Source of the DNA: Acidobacteriota bacterium
Lineage (GTDB): Bacteria; Acidobacteriota; Thermoanaerobaculia; UBA5066
NCBI GenBank assembly: GCA_029781975.1
Contig: JAKOVQ010000006.1
Location: 1 to 52,863 of the forward strand
DNA length: 52,863 nt
Direction: 5' to 3'
The translations under genes and the position numbers were made by a program. The notes below the pieces were generated by a model. It made no database searches. It worked only from the letters and a program-made list of their open reading frames with translations, and was not told the DNA's origin. Positions 42,923-50,554 of this stretch are shown here, one piece after another (the stretch's first letter is position 1; each line of letters opens with the position of its first letter).

Positions 42923-43018
42923 GGAACGACGGAACGACGGAACGACGCAACGACGCAGCCACGCAGCCACGCAGCCACGCAACCACGCAACCACGCAACG
43001 ACGCAACGACGCAGCGAC
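42923..43018 (+). repeat. Octamer tandem repeat, 12 units
   Basis: Twelve head-to-tail 8-bp units with consensus GCAACGAC and variants GGAACGAC, GCAGCCAC, GCAACCAC and GCAGCGAC fill 42923-43018. Identical variants are grouped in blocks, which indicates slippage or unequal exchange. It lies between the lipocalin-like gene and the TPR gene and is not in an expressed frame. Confidence 0.9.
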
Positions 43019-43067
43019 GGCCCGCACCGGGCCCGCGCGTCGCGGGGACTCGCGCGCCGGGGAAAGC

Positions 43068-43073
43068 TAGACT
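43068..43073 (+). promoter_or_regulatory. Candidate -10 element (TAGACT) for the TPR gene
   Basis: TAGACT ends six nt before GTG 43080, without a Shine-Dalgarno, matching the leaderless pattern elsewhere in the window. Confidence 0.5.
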
Positions 43074-43079
43074 CGCCTC

Positions 43080-43565
43080 GTGACGGACGACGACGCGCGG
43101 CGACGGGCGGTGGCGCTCTGGGAGGAGGGGACCGAGACCCTCCTGGCGGGGGACGTCGAGGGGGCCCTCGAGCTCTTCGAGCGGTCGCTGGCGGAGGCTC
43201 CCACCGCCGAGGGATACACCTTCCGCGGCTGGGCCCTCTCGTTCCAGGGGAGGCTCGAGGAGGCGATCGCCGACTGCCGCCGCGCCATCGCGACCGACCC
43301 GACCTTCGGGAACCCCTACAACGACATCGGCTGCTACCTCCGGGAGCTGGGGCGTCCCGACGAGGCGATGCCGTGGTTCGAGAAGGCGAAGGGGGCCGGG
43401 CGGTACGAGCCGCGCCACTATCCGTACCTGAACCTGGGGCGCCTCTACGCCGAGCGCGGGATGGTGTCGGAGGCGCTCGCCGAGTTCCAGGGGGCGCTCG
43501 CCCTTCACCCGGGCGACCCGGTCGCCACGTCGTTCCTCGAGACCCTCCGGTACTCGGTCAACTGA
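43080..43565 (+). CDS. TPR protein (161 aa)
   Basis: Soluble helical protein made of tetratricopeptide repeats. Units are visible as AVALWEEGTETLLAGDVEGA, YTFRGWALSFQGRLEEAIAD, NPYNDIGCYLRELGRPDEAM and PYLNLGRLYAERGMVSEALA, each with the small/large residue pattern of helices A and B. It has no signal peptide. TPR arrays of this size mediate protein-protein contacts; no partner is evident. It is a monocistronic gene whose stop overlaps that of convergent waaA by 8 bp. Confidence 0.8.
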   Translation: MTDDDARRRAVALWEEGTETLLAGDVEGALELFERSLAEAPTAEGYTFRGWALSFQGRLEEAIADCRRAIATDPTFGNPYNDIGCYLRELGRPDEAMPWFEKAKGAGRYEPRHYPYLNLGRLYAERGMVSEALAEFQGALALHPGDPVATSFLETLRYSVN

Positions 43566-44859
43566 GCCCGGAGGCGATCTCCAGGAGCGCGTCGGCGTGC
43601 CGCGCGGCCGCCCCGCGATGCGCGGCGACCACGCTCCGGGCCGCCTCCCCGCGTCCGCGCCGGAGGAGGGGATCGGCGAGGAGGAGCGACAGCGCCTCGG
43701 CGAGCTCCCGCTCCGGGTCGGCGCCCGCGAGGCGGACGAGCCCCCCCGCCGCCGCCAGCGGCTCGACGAGCGAGCGGACGTTCCGGGTGTACGGCCCGGT
43801 CACGGCGGGGACGCCCCGCGCGGCCGCCTCGAGCGGGCTGTGGCCGCCGCCGGCCACGAGGCTCCCGCCGACGAAGACGACCTCCGCGCGCGCAGAGAGC
43901 GCGGGGACGAGCCCGTACGCGTCGACGACGACGGCCGACGCGTCCGGGGCGCCACGGCCCTCTCCCGCTCCCGGGAGGAGGGCGGCGCGCCATCCCGCGC
44001 GCGCCGCCTCGCGGGCGACGGCCGGGGCGCGCGCCACGTCGCGCGGCGCCACGACGACCCGCAGCTCCGGGTGCGCGCTCCGGAGCCGGCCGGCCGCGCG
44101 GAGGAGCCACCGCTCCTCCGGAGGGTGCGTGCTGACGGCCACGACGAGGGGCCCGGGGCGCGAGAGGAACGGCTCGAAGGCCGGCCCCGGCGACGCGTCG
44201 GCCGGCGGGACGTCCCACTTCAGGTTCCCCGCCACGACCGTCCGGCCGGGAGGGGCGCCGATGGCGACGAACGCCTCCCGCTCCTCCTCGTCCTGGGTCC
44301 CGATCCACGCCGCCGCGTCGAGGACGCGGCGGAAGAGGGGACGGACGAGCCGGTAGCGGGGCCGGTCCTTTTCGTAGAGCCTTCCGCTGGCGACGGCGAG
44401 CGGGATCCGGAGGTCCCGGCAGGCGAGGAAGAGGCCCGGCCAGAGCTCGGTCTCGACCACGGCGACGGCGCGCGGGGCGACCCGGCGGAGCCAGCGCGCC
44501 ATGGCGGCGGGACGGTCCCACGGGAGGTACGCGACCCCTTCGACGACCGGGAAGGCCGCGGCGAGCCGCTCCGCCACCGCGCGGCCCGCGGCGGTCCCCG
44601 TCGTCAGGACGATCGAGCCCCCCCCGCCGCGCGCCGCGAGCTCCGCCACGAGCGCCCCCGCCGCCGACATCTCGCCCGCGGAGACGGCGTGGAGCACCAG
44701 CCGCCCCCCGGGACGCGGAGGGGGCGCCTCGCGGCCGAGGCGCTCGGCCAGCTCGCCCGCGCGGCCGGAGAGGACGGCCCACGGGACGAGGGCGAAGGCC
44801 GCCGCCCCGGCCCCCGCCCGGTACGCGGCGCGAAACGCCCGCTCCGCGGGCCCGCTCAC
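43558..44859 (-). CDS. waaA: 3-deoxy-D-manno-octulosonic-acid transferase (KdtA/WaaA)
   Basis: GT30 enzyme that adds Kdo from CMP-Kdo to lipid IVA on the inner leaflet. VLHAVSAGEMSAAGALVAEL contains the catalytic Glu region, and VAVVETELWPGLF, PLAVASGRLYEK, VVAGNLKWDVPP, VAVSTHPPEERWLL and FVGGSLVAGGGHSPLEAAAR are the classical WaaA blocks. A short hydrophobic stretch near the N-terminus is the usual membrane anchor. I use GTG 44859; the frame is open further upstream but has no better start. It supports a Gram-negative LPS-producing host together with lpxB and lpxD. Confidence 0.9.
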   Translation of the reverse strand: MSGPAERAFRAAYRAGAGAAAFALVPWAVLSGRAGELAERLGREAPPPRPGGRLVLHAVSAGEMSAAGALVAELAARGGGGSIVLTTGTAAGRAVAERLAAAFPVVEGVAYLPWDRPAAMARWLRRVAPRAVAVVETELWPGLFLACRDLRIPLAVASGRLYEKDRPRYRLVRPLFRRVLDAAAWIGTQDEEEREAFVAIGAPPGRTVVAGNLKWDVPPADASPGPAFEPFLSRPGPLVVAVSTHPPEERWLLRAAGRLRSAHPELRVVVAPRDVARAPAVAREAARAGWRAALLPGAGEGRGAPDASAVVVDAYGLVPALSARAEVVFVGGSLVAGGGHSPLEAAARGVPAVTGPYTRNVRSLVEPLAAAGGLVRLAGADPERELAEALSLLLADPLLRRGRGEAARSVVAAHRGAAARHADALLEIASGLS

Positions 44860-44895
44860 CCGCGGCCCCGCGGTCCCCGCGGGCGCCGCCGTTCC

Positions 44896-44925
44896 TTGAC
44901 GCGCGCTTCGGCCTCTCCGTACACT
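44896..44925 (+). promoter_or_regulatory. Sigma-70-type promoter for the IPTL-CTERM gene
   Basis: TTGACG (44896-44901) and TACACT (44920-44925) are separated by 18 bp, the best promoter match in the window. Transcription from about 44932 would give a leader of roughly 80 nt with GGAGGT before ATG 45013, in contrast to the apparently leaderless genes. Confidence 0.7.
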
Positions 44926-45012
44926 CGAGACGGATTCCACCACCACTCGTCCAGGGAGATCCAGAGGCACGCCCCCGGAGCGGGAGACCCGCGCCAGCGG
45001 TCGGAGGTCGAG

Positions 45013-45903
45013 ATGACGTCGAGCATTCGGGTGAAGGTCCTCTGCGCGGTGGCCGCGGCCGCTCTCTCCACGGCGCCGGCGCTCGCCCAGATCGGCCCCT
45101 GGGGCCAGGAGCACCCCGCGTGGGTCGACACCAACGGGAACGGCCGTGTCGACCCCGGCGAGCTCGGCCCCTATCCCGAGCTGATCCTCCCCCAGTCGGG
45201 CCCGGCCTACATCCAGCTCGCCGACAACCCGTGGGCCTGCACCGGCGCGCAGAGCCAGTTCTTCTTCGACCAGCTGATCCCCTCCCCGACGTCGGGCTCG
45301 GCGCACGTCGTGCGGACCGTCGGGTCGGAGATCCGGACCAACGACACGGCCGTCGAGTTCTTCTCGGCCACGGAATTCTCCTGGACCCAGACGCTCAGCT
45401 CGGCTCCGGTCCCCCCGGCCCGGAGGCCGGGCGTCCGCCCGCTGGCGGCGACCTCCGACGGCAGCGGGGCCCTCACCGGACCGCCCGGCGGCCCCTACAC
45501 CGGGTTCACCCTGAACCAGACGGGGGGCTTCAGCGTCGACGTCCCCTTCCAGTACGTCGACGTCACCGGCGACGGCAAAGCGGACTACATCGGCTACCCG
45601 TGGGCCCTCCAGAACAACGGCGTCAAGAAGAACCCGTGCGTCCCGGGGGGGACCGCCGGGCTCGACCCGCAGGTCTACCTGCCGCTCGCCGACAGCAACG
45701 GCGACGGCAAGCCCGACACCGTCCAGGTCGTCCCCCTGGGCGGCCCCGGCGTCACCACCGGCCCGCCCCTCGTCCCCGCCGCCGCGGCGAACGGCTTCGA
45801 GGTCGTCCCGACCCTCTCGTCCTGGGGGATCTTCGCCCTCACCGCCGCGCTGGCGGGATGGGGCTGGCTCCAGCTCCGCGGCCGGCTGACGGCGGGGGTC
45901 TAG
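45013..45903 (+). CDS. Secreted calcium-binding-type protein with IPTL-CTERM sorting signal (296 aa)
   Basis: ATG 45013 has GGAGG upstream. A signal peptide (to about APALAQ, residue 26) is followed by DTNGNGRVDPGEL, an EF-hand-like loop (residues 39-51), and later DVTGDGKADYIG and DSNGDGKPDTVQ, which look like further Ca-binding Asp-rich loops. The C-terminus is VPTLSSWG, a hydrophobic helix and LRGR (from about residue 265), the IPTL-CTERM tripartite signal processed by exosortase-type enzymes (XrtH class) in the inner membrane. It is therefore probably cleaved and attached to or released at the surface. No exosortase gene is in the window. Confidence 0.8.
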   Translation: MTSSIRVKVLCAVAAAALSTAPALAQIGPWGQEHPAWVDTNGNGRVDPGELGPYPELILPQSGPAYIQLADNPWACTGAQSQFFFDQLIPSPTSGSAHVVRTVGSEIRTNDTAVEFFSATEFSWTQTLSSAPVPPARRPGVRPLAATSDGSGALTGPPGGPYTGFTLNQTGGFSVDVPFQYVDVTGDGKADYIGYPWALQNNGVKKNPCVPGGTAGLDPQVYLPLADSNGDGKPDTVQVVPLGGPGVTTGPPLVPAAAANGFEVVPTLSSWGIFALTAALAGWGWLQLRGRLTAGV

Positions 45904-45916
45904 GGCCCCTCCTCCG

Positions 45917-46402
45917 TTGCGCTTCGTCCTCGTCGACCGGTTCCTCGAGCTGGAGCCGGGGAAGCGGGCGCTCGCCTCGCGGGTCTTCCCGCGGGACGAC
46001 GAGCTCTTCGCGGACCACTTCCCCGGCTTCCCCGTCGTCCCCGGCGTCCTCGTCACCGAGGCGATGGGGCAGACGGGAGGGTGGCTCGTCGCGGCGACGT
46101 ACGGCTTCGACCGCTGGCCGCTCCTCGTCCTCGTGGAGGGAGCCAAGTTCCGCCGGCTCGTCCTCCCCGGGGAGGAGCTCCGCCTCGAGGTGACGCTCGC
46201 AGCGTCCCGCGAGAGCTCGTGGCAGGTGCGGGCCGAGGCCCGCGTGGACGGCGAGCGCGCGGCCGAGGCCCGGCTCGTCTACCACGCCTTCGACCCGGTC
46301 GCGGCCGGCATCGCCCCCGAGACCTTCCAGGGGTGGGTCCGGTCGACGTTCGAGGCCATCGGGGGGGCGGCGGCCCTCGCCGCCGGCGGAAGCCGTGCCT
46401 AG
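45917..46402 (+). CDS. FabZ-like 3-hydroxyacyl-ACP dehydratase (161 aa)
   Basis: Hot-dog-fold dehydratase. FADHFPGFPVVPGVLVTEAMGQ has the FabZ active-site His34 and Glu48 in the conserved HFPG.P..PGVL..EA pattern. It would remove water from 3-hydroxyacyl-ACP in a chain-elongation cycle. The start is TTG 45917, 13 nt after the previous stop, with CCTCC-rich rather than purine-rich sequence before it. It begins the tightly overlapped operon with lpxB, lpxD, two ketosynthases and an ACP, so it probably serves a dedicated acyl pathway for lipid A rather than housekeeping synthesis. It could also be the general FabZ, since fabZ often neighbours lpx genes. Confidence 0.8.
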   Translation: MRFVLVDRFLELEPGKRALASRVFPRDDELFADHFPGFPVVPGVLVTEAMGQTGGWLVAATYGFDRWPLLVLVEGAKFRRLVLPGEELRLEVTLAASRESSWQVRAEARVDGERAAEARLVYHAFDPVAAGIAPETFQGWVRSTFEAIGGAAALAAGGSRA

Positions 46403-46625
46403 GGCGCTCGTCCTCCCGGCGGTCCTCCTCTCGGCGTACGTCGTCGGGTGTCTGGGGGTCGGAGCGGTGCTGGCCGAGCCTGTCGAGCTCGACGCGGGCT
46501 TCGTCGCGCGGGCCCTTTCGGCCACGCTCGTCCAGACGGCGGCCCTGGCGCTTCTCGCGCTCCTCGCGCGCCTGCGCGCCCGGACCGGCGTGGCCCGCGC
46601 AGGGGGCGCGGGGGAGAGGGCGTGA
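46395..46625 (+). CDS. Small two-helix membrane protein (76 aa)
   Basis: I do not recognise the family. Two hydrophobic segments (about residues 4-28 and 40-60) flank a short acidic loop (EPVELDAG), with a basic C-terminus. GTG 46395 overlaps the FabZ-like stop by 8 nt, and its TGA overlaps the lpxB start (GTGA), so it is embedded in the operon. It may be an accessory membrane subunit for lipid A or acyl synthesis; that rests on context only. Confidence 0.55.
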   Translation: MPRALVLPAVLLSAYVVGCLGVGAVLAEPVELDAGFVARALSATLVQTAALALLALLARLRARTGVARAGGAGERA

Positions 46626-47836
46626 GGCTCTTCCTCTCGGCGGGCGAGGTCTCGGGCGACGTGGCGGGCGCCCTCCTGGCGCGCGCCCTCAGGCGGCGGC
46701 GCGACCTCGACCTCTTCGGCATCGGCGGCTTCCGGATGGAGGCCGAGGGGGTCCGGATCACCCACCCGACGAACCACCTCGGGACGGTCGGGGTCTCGGA
46801 GTCGTTCCGGGCGATGCCGGGCCTCTCCCGCGTCTTCCTCGGCCTGCGGCGCGAGATCCGCGCGAGCCCGCCGGCGGCCGCGGTCCTCATCGCCAACGAC
46901 GTCTTCCACGTCCTCCTCGGCCGCTGGCTGAGGCGGCACGGGGTGAAGACCGCCTCGTGGTTCCCGCCCCAGGTCTGGATCTGGCGGTCGCTCGCGCGCC
47001 CCTTCTCCCGGAGCTTCGACGCGATCCTGACCGCCTTCCCCGACGAGCAGGCGGTCTACCAGCGGGCATCGGGGCGCGCGGCGTTCGTCGGCCACTACCT
47101 CGCGGACCAGCTGGCGCCCCCGTCTCCCCTCGAGCGCGCCCAGGTCCGCGCGCGGCTCGGGCTCCCTCCGGAGGGGACGGTGGTGGGCCTCCTGCCCGGG
47201 AGCCGCGTCCACGAGGTGCGGCTCCTCGGGCCGCTCCTCGCCGAGACGGCGCGCCTCCTGACGGACCGCGACCCGTCCCTGAGGTTCGTCCTGCCGGTCG
47301 CCGAGCCGCTCTTCTTCGAGCCGCTCGCGGCCGAGATCGCCGCGCGGGGGCTCGGCGGGAAGGTCACCCTCGCGGGGCCGGGCCCGGACGCCCTGAGGGC
47401 CGCGGACCTCGCGGTCCTCGCCTCGGGGACCGCCTCGCTCGAGGCCTCGCTCCTCGGCGTCCCGATGGTCGTCCTCTACCGCGTCTCGGCCCTGACGATC
47501 GGGGTCGTCCGCTCCGCGATCCGCCTCGGCCTGATGGACTCCGAGACGGTCGCGCTGCCGAACCTCGTCCTCGGCCGCCCCGTCGTCCCGGAGCTGATCC
47601 AGAAGCGGCTGACCGCTCCCGCCGCGGCCGACGCGGCGTGGGTCCTCCTCTCCGAGCCCGGACGGCGCGAGGAGACCCGGGCCGCGCTCGCGGAGGTCGC
47701 CGCCGGGGTCCGCGGCTTCGGCGCCGTCGACCGCGCCGCCGAGGCCGTCCTCGCCCTCGCGGACGCCCCGCTTCCCGCCCGCGCCCACGCGGTCGCGCCC
47801 GGCGCCGAGGCGCTCCCGGCGCGCGGGGGGCGCTGA
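46622..47836 (+). CDS. lpxB: Lipid-A-disaccharide synthase
   Basis: GT19 enzyme that joins UDP-2,3-diacylglucosamine and lipid X. LFLSAGEVSGDVAGALLARA is the N-terminal signature, followed by FGIGGFRMEAEG, ASWFPPQVWIWRSL, GLLPGSRVHEVRLLGPLLAE and VLASGTASLEASLLGVPMVV, all conserved in LpxB. The length (404) is normal. GTG 46622 overlaps the previous stop (GTGA) and the stop overlaps lpxD (TGATG). Its linkage to ACP and ketosynthase genes is the notable context. Confidence 0.95.
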   Translation: MRLFLSAGEVSGDVAGALLARALRRRRDLDLFGIGGFRMEAEGVRITHPTNHLGTVGVSESFRAMPGLSRVFLGLRREIRASPPAAAVLIANDVFHVLLGRWLRRHGVKTASWFPPQVWIWRSLARPFSRSFDAILTAFPDEQAVYQRASGRAAFVGHYLADQLAPPSPLERAQVRARLGLPPEGTVVGLLPGSRVHEVRLLGPLLAETARLLTDRDPSLRFVLPVAEPLFFEPLAAEIAARGLGGKVTLAGPGPDALRAADLAVLASGTASLEASLLGVPMVVLYRVSALTIGVVRSAIRLGLMDSETVALPNLVLGRPVVPELIQKRLTAPAAADAAWVLLSEPGRREETRAALAEVAAGVRGFGAVDRAAEAVLALADAPLPARAHAVAPGAEALPARGGR

Positions 47837-48894
47837 TGCCTCTCTCCCTCGGCGAGGTCGCCCGGGCGCTCGGCGGGACCCTCCGGGGCGACCCGGCCCG
47901 GGTCGTCGCCGCCGTCCGGGCCCCCGCGGATGCGGGCCCCGACGAGATCGCCGTCGTGACCGACAGGAAGCTCCTCGCGCGGCTCGCCGAGCTCCGCGCG
48001 GGCGCGCTCGTCGTCCCTCCGGGGACGGACGCCGAGGGGCGCGACGTCGTCGTCGTCGCCGCCCCGCGGCGCGCGCTGGCGACGCTCCTCGCCCTCCTTC
48101 ACCCCGAGCCGCGGCGCGCCCCCGGCGTCGACCCGACCGCGGCCGTCGCGCCCGACGTCCGGCTCGGGCGCGACGTCTTCGTCGGCCCCCACGCCACGAT
48201 CGAGCGGGGCGCCGCCGTCGGCGACCGCTGCCAGCTCCACGCAGGAGTCGTCGTCGGTGAGGGGGTGTCGGTGGGAGACGACACCGTCCTCTTCCCGAAC
48301 GTGGTCCTCTACCCCGGGACGCGCGTCGGGGCCCGCGTCAGGGTGCACGCGGCGAGCGTCGTCGGGAGCGACGGCTTCGGCTACCAACCGGGCGCCTCGG
48401 GACTCCCCGAGAAGGTGCCGCAGGTCGGAGGCGTCTCGATCGAGGACGACGTGGAGATCGGGGCCGGCTGCGCCATCGACCGCGCCACGCTCGGGACGAC
48501 GCGGATCGGGCGCGGGACGAAGATCGACAACCTCGTCCAGGTGGGGCACAACTGCGACGTGGGGCCCGGGTGCATCGTGATCGGCCAGGCAGGCCTCGCG
48601 GGGAGCGTGACGCTCGGGGCCGGGACGACGGTCGCGGGGCAGGCGGGGATCGCGGACCACGTGACGGTGGCCCCGGGGACCGTGGTGGGCGCGCAGGCCG
48701 GCGTCCCGAGCGACCTCGCGCCGGGCGTCTACCTCGGCACCCCCGCCGTCCCCGCGGCCGTGGCGCGGCGGATGTTCCCGCTCCAGGCCCGGCTCCCCGA
48801 GATGAAGCGGACGATCCAGGCGCTCGAGGAGAGGTGCCGCGTCCTCGAGGACGAGGTCCGGCGCCTCTCGACGCGCGGCGACGGCGGGGCGTGA
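47836..48894 (+). CDS. lpxD: UDP-3-O-acylglucosamine N-acyltransferase
   Basis: Adds the N-linked hydroxyacyl chain from acyl-ACP to UDP-3-O-acylglucosamine. An N-terminal substrate-binding domain (residues 1-100) leads into a left-handed beta-helix of hexapeptide repeats (GVDPTAAVAPDVRLGRDVFV onward). The catalytic His lies in VQVGHNCDVG, and SDGFGYQPG is the usual loop. A C-terminal helix (MKRTIQALEERCRVLEDEVR) forms the trimer coil. Length (352) is standard. ATG overlaps the lpxB stop and the TGA overlaps the ketosynthase GTG. Confidence 0.95.
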   Translation: MPLSLGEVARALGGTLRGDPARVVAAVRAPADAGPDEIAVVTDRKLLARLAELRAGALVVPPGTDAEGRDVVVVAAPRRALATLLALLHPEPRRAPGVDPTAAVAPDVRLGRDVFVGPHATIERGAAVGDRCQLHAGVVVGEGVSVGDDTVLFPNVVLYPGTRVGARVRVHAASVVGSDGFGYQPGASGLPEKVPQVGGVSIEDDVEIGAGCAIDRATLGTTRIGRGTKIDNLVQVGHNCDVGPGCIVIGQAGLAGSVTLGAGTTVAGQAGIADHVTVAPGTVVGAQAGVPSDLAPGVYLGTPAVPAAVARRMFPLQARLPEMKRTIQALEERCRVLEDEVRRLSTRGDGGA

Positions 48895-50132
48895 GGCGCG
48901 CCGTCGTCACGGGGCTCGGCGCCGTCACCCCCCTGGGGGCGACCCTCGACGCCACGCGGGACGCGCTCGCGCGGGGGGAGAGCGCCCTCCGCCCCGCCAC
49001 CCTCTTCGACGCGGCGCCGTTCGGAGAGGCGCGGGCGGCCGAGCTCCTCGACCTCGACCCCCGGCGCCACTTCCGGACGCCGAAGGCGGTGAAGCTGACC
49101 GACCGGAGGACCCGCTTCGCGGTCTGCGCCGCGGCGATGGCGCTCGAGGACGCGGGCTATCCCGAGGACGATGGCTCGCGCGAGCGGCTCGGCGTCCTCG
49201 TCGGGACGAGCGGCTCCGACCTCCTCGCGCCCGACCTGGCGCGAGCCGTCGGCCCCGACCCGGAGGCGCGATGCGCCCGCGACGTCCCGGACTTCGCCCG
49301 GAAGGTGCTGGGAGGGCTGAGCCCGCTCTGGCTCCTCGTCGTCCTCCCGAACATGGCGAGCGCCCACGTCGCCATCCAGGTCGGCGCGACCGGGCCCAAC
49401 AGCGCCGTCATGACCGAGCTCCCCGCCGGGCTGTCGGCGATCGCGGAGGCCGCCGACTGGATCGCGCGCGGGGAAGCCGACGCCGTCCTGGCCGGCGGGG
49501 CCGACTGCGGCACCTTCGGCTTCGCCTACGCCGCGTTCGAGCAGGCCGGCCTCTTCCGCGGAGCCCTCCCGGCCGGCGGCACGGGAGGGGACGCCTCGCA
49601 ACCCGGCTTCGTCCCGGGCGAAGGGGCCGCGGTCGTCCTCCTCGAAGAGGAAGGCTCCGCGCGCGCACGGGGGGCCCGGATCCGCGGCGCCGTCCTCGGG
49701 GGCGGGAGCGCGGCCGGGGAGAGGGGGAGCGCCGAGCCGCTGGCCCGGGCCGTCCGCGAGGCGCTGGCGCGAGGCGGCGTCGACGCGGCGGCCGTCGGGA
49801 CCGTCCGCGCGGCGACGATCCTCGCCGAGCCGTTCGCGTCGGCCGAGGAGGAGGCGCTCGGAACGCTCCTCGGCTTCGGGCGCGGCCTCCCGGGCGAGGG
49901 GGGGCAGACCTCGCCCGCCCCGGCGGCGGCGGCCCGCGTATCGTCCGCGACCGGCCGGGCCGGCCACCTCCTCGCGGCCGCGGGGGCGCTGGAGGCCGTC
50001 CTCCTCCTCTCCGACGGACCGGGTCCGGGGGCCCGGACACCCGCGCTGGTCTGCTCCCTGGGATACTCCGGCGCCGCCGCCGCGCTCGTCCTCGCCCCCG
50101 CGGGCTCCGGCGGCGGGGGAGGGACCACGTGA
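48891..50132 (+). CDS. Inactive beta-ketoacyl-ACP synthase homologue (KS-beta/CLF-like, 413 aa)
   Basis: Thiolase-fold ketosynthase (VVTGLGAVTPLGATLDATRD start, PGFVPGEGAAVVLLEEE, GRAGHLLAAAGALEAV). The nucleophile position reads MTELPAG, with Leu177 where active enzymes have Cys. The HGTGT motif is missing (VRAATILAEPFASAEEEA), although the later GH is kept. It therefore cannot condense acyl chains alone. With the intact ketosynthase two genes downstream and the ACP between, it resembles the KS-beta or chain-length-factor partner of type II systems and may set chain length in a heterodimer. The GTG overlaps the lpxD stop and the stop overlaps the ACP start. Confidence 0.8.
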   Translation: MRRAVVTGLGAVTPLGATLDATRDALARGESALRPATLFDAAPFGEARAAELLDLDPRRHFRTPKAVKLTDRRTRFAVCAAAMALEDAGYPEDDGSRERLGVLVGTSGSDLLAPDLARAVGPDPEARCARDVPDFARKVLGGLSPLWLLVVLPNMASAHVAIQVGATGPNSAVMTELPAGLSAIAEAADWIARGEADAVLAGGADCGTFGFAYAAFEQAGLFRGALPAGGTGGDASQPGFVPGEGAAVVLLEEEGSARARGARIRGAVLGGGSAAGERGSAEPLARAVREALARGGVDAAAVGTVRAATILAEPFASAEEEALGTLLGFGRGLPGEGGQTSPAPAAAARVSSATGRAGHLLAAAGALEAVLLLSDGPGPGARTPALVCSLGYSGAAAALVLAPAGSGGGGGTT

Positions 50133-50554
50133 TGGAGGAGCGCCGCGCGCTGGAGGCGAAGGTCGTCGAGATCCTCGCCGACGCCCTCGACCGGAGGCCC
50201 GACGAGATCCGCCTCCACTCCTCGCTCGTCGACGACCTGGGCGCGGAGTCGATCGACTTCCTCGACATCGTCTTCCGGCTGGAGAGCGCGTTCGACGTCA
50301 GGATCCCCGAGGACGAGATCTGGCGCGGCTCCGTCGGCCTCGACCCGGCCGACCCCGAAGCGCTCGAGGCGGGCCTCGCCGGGCTGCGGGAGCGGATGCC
50401 CGACTTCCGCTGGGACCGCTTCCCCGCGCGGCCCGGCAGGCACGACCTTCCGCGCCTGATCACCCCGGAGACGATCGTCGACTACCTCTCCCGGCTCCTC
50501 GCCCGCCCCGCCGGAACGGCCGCGCCCTCCCCGTCCGCTCCGGACGCCGGATGA
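50132..50554 (+). CDS. AcpXL-like specialised acyl carrier protein (140 aa)
   Basis: Carries acyl chains on a phosphopantetheine arm at Ser40 within DDLGAESIDFLDIVFRLE. The DFLDIVF run right after the Ser is the hallmark of AcpXL, the rhizobial ACP for very long 27-hydroxy lipid A chains, rather than of AcpP (which has DSLDTVELVM). The following IPEDEIWRG and a long insert before the last helix (TPETIVDYLSRLL) also follow AcpXL's enlarged form, though the insert here is longer. The Pro/Ala tail is not conserved. ATG overlaps the previous stop (TGATG), and the stop overlaps the next start (ATGA). Confidence 0.8.
   Translation: MEERRALEAKVVEILADALDRRPDEIRLHSSLVDDLGAESIDFLDIVFRLESAFDVRIPEDEIWRGSVGLDPADPEALEAGLAGLRERMPDFRWDRFPARPGRHDLPRLITPETIVDYLSRLLARPAGTAAPSPSAPDAG

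Noticed and set aside
42923-43018. Octamer array as a CRISPR
   Set aside because: Units are 8 bp with no spacers, so it is a simple tandem repeat.
39049-43508. Long minus-strand ORFs opposite the AttEFGH-like genes
   Set aside because: Acidic/basic low-complexity shadows of well-supported genes on the plus strand.
44926-45012. Riboswitch in the long leader of the IPTL-CTERM gene
   Set aside because: I could not find a recognisable conserved core or a convincing fold by eye.
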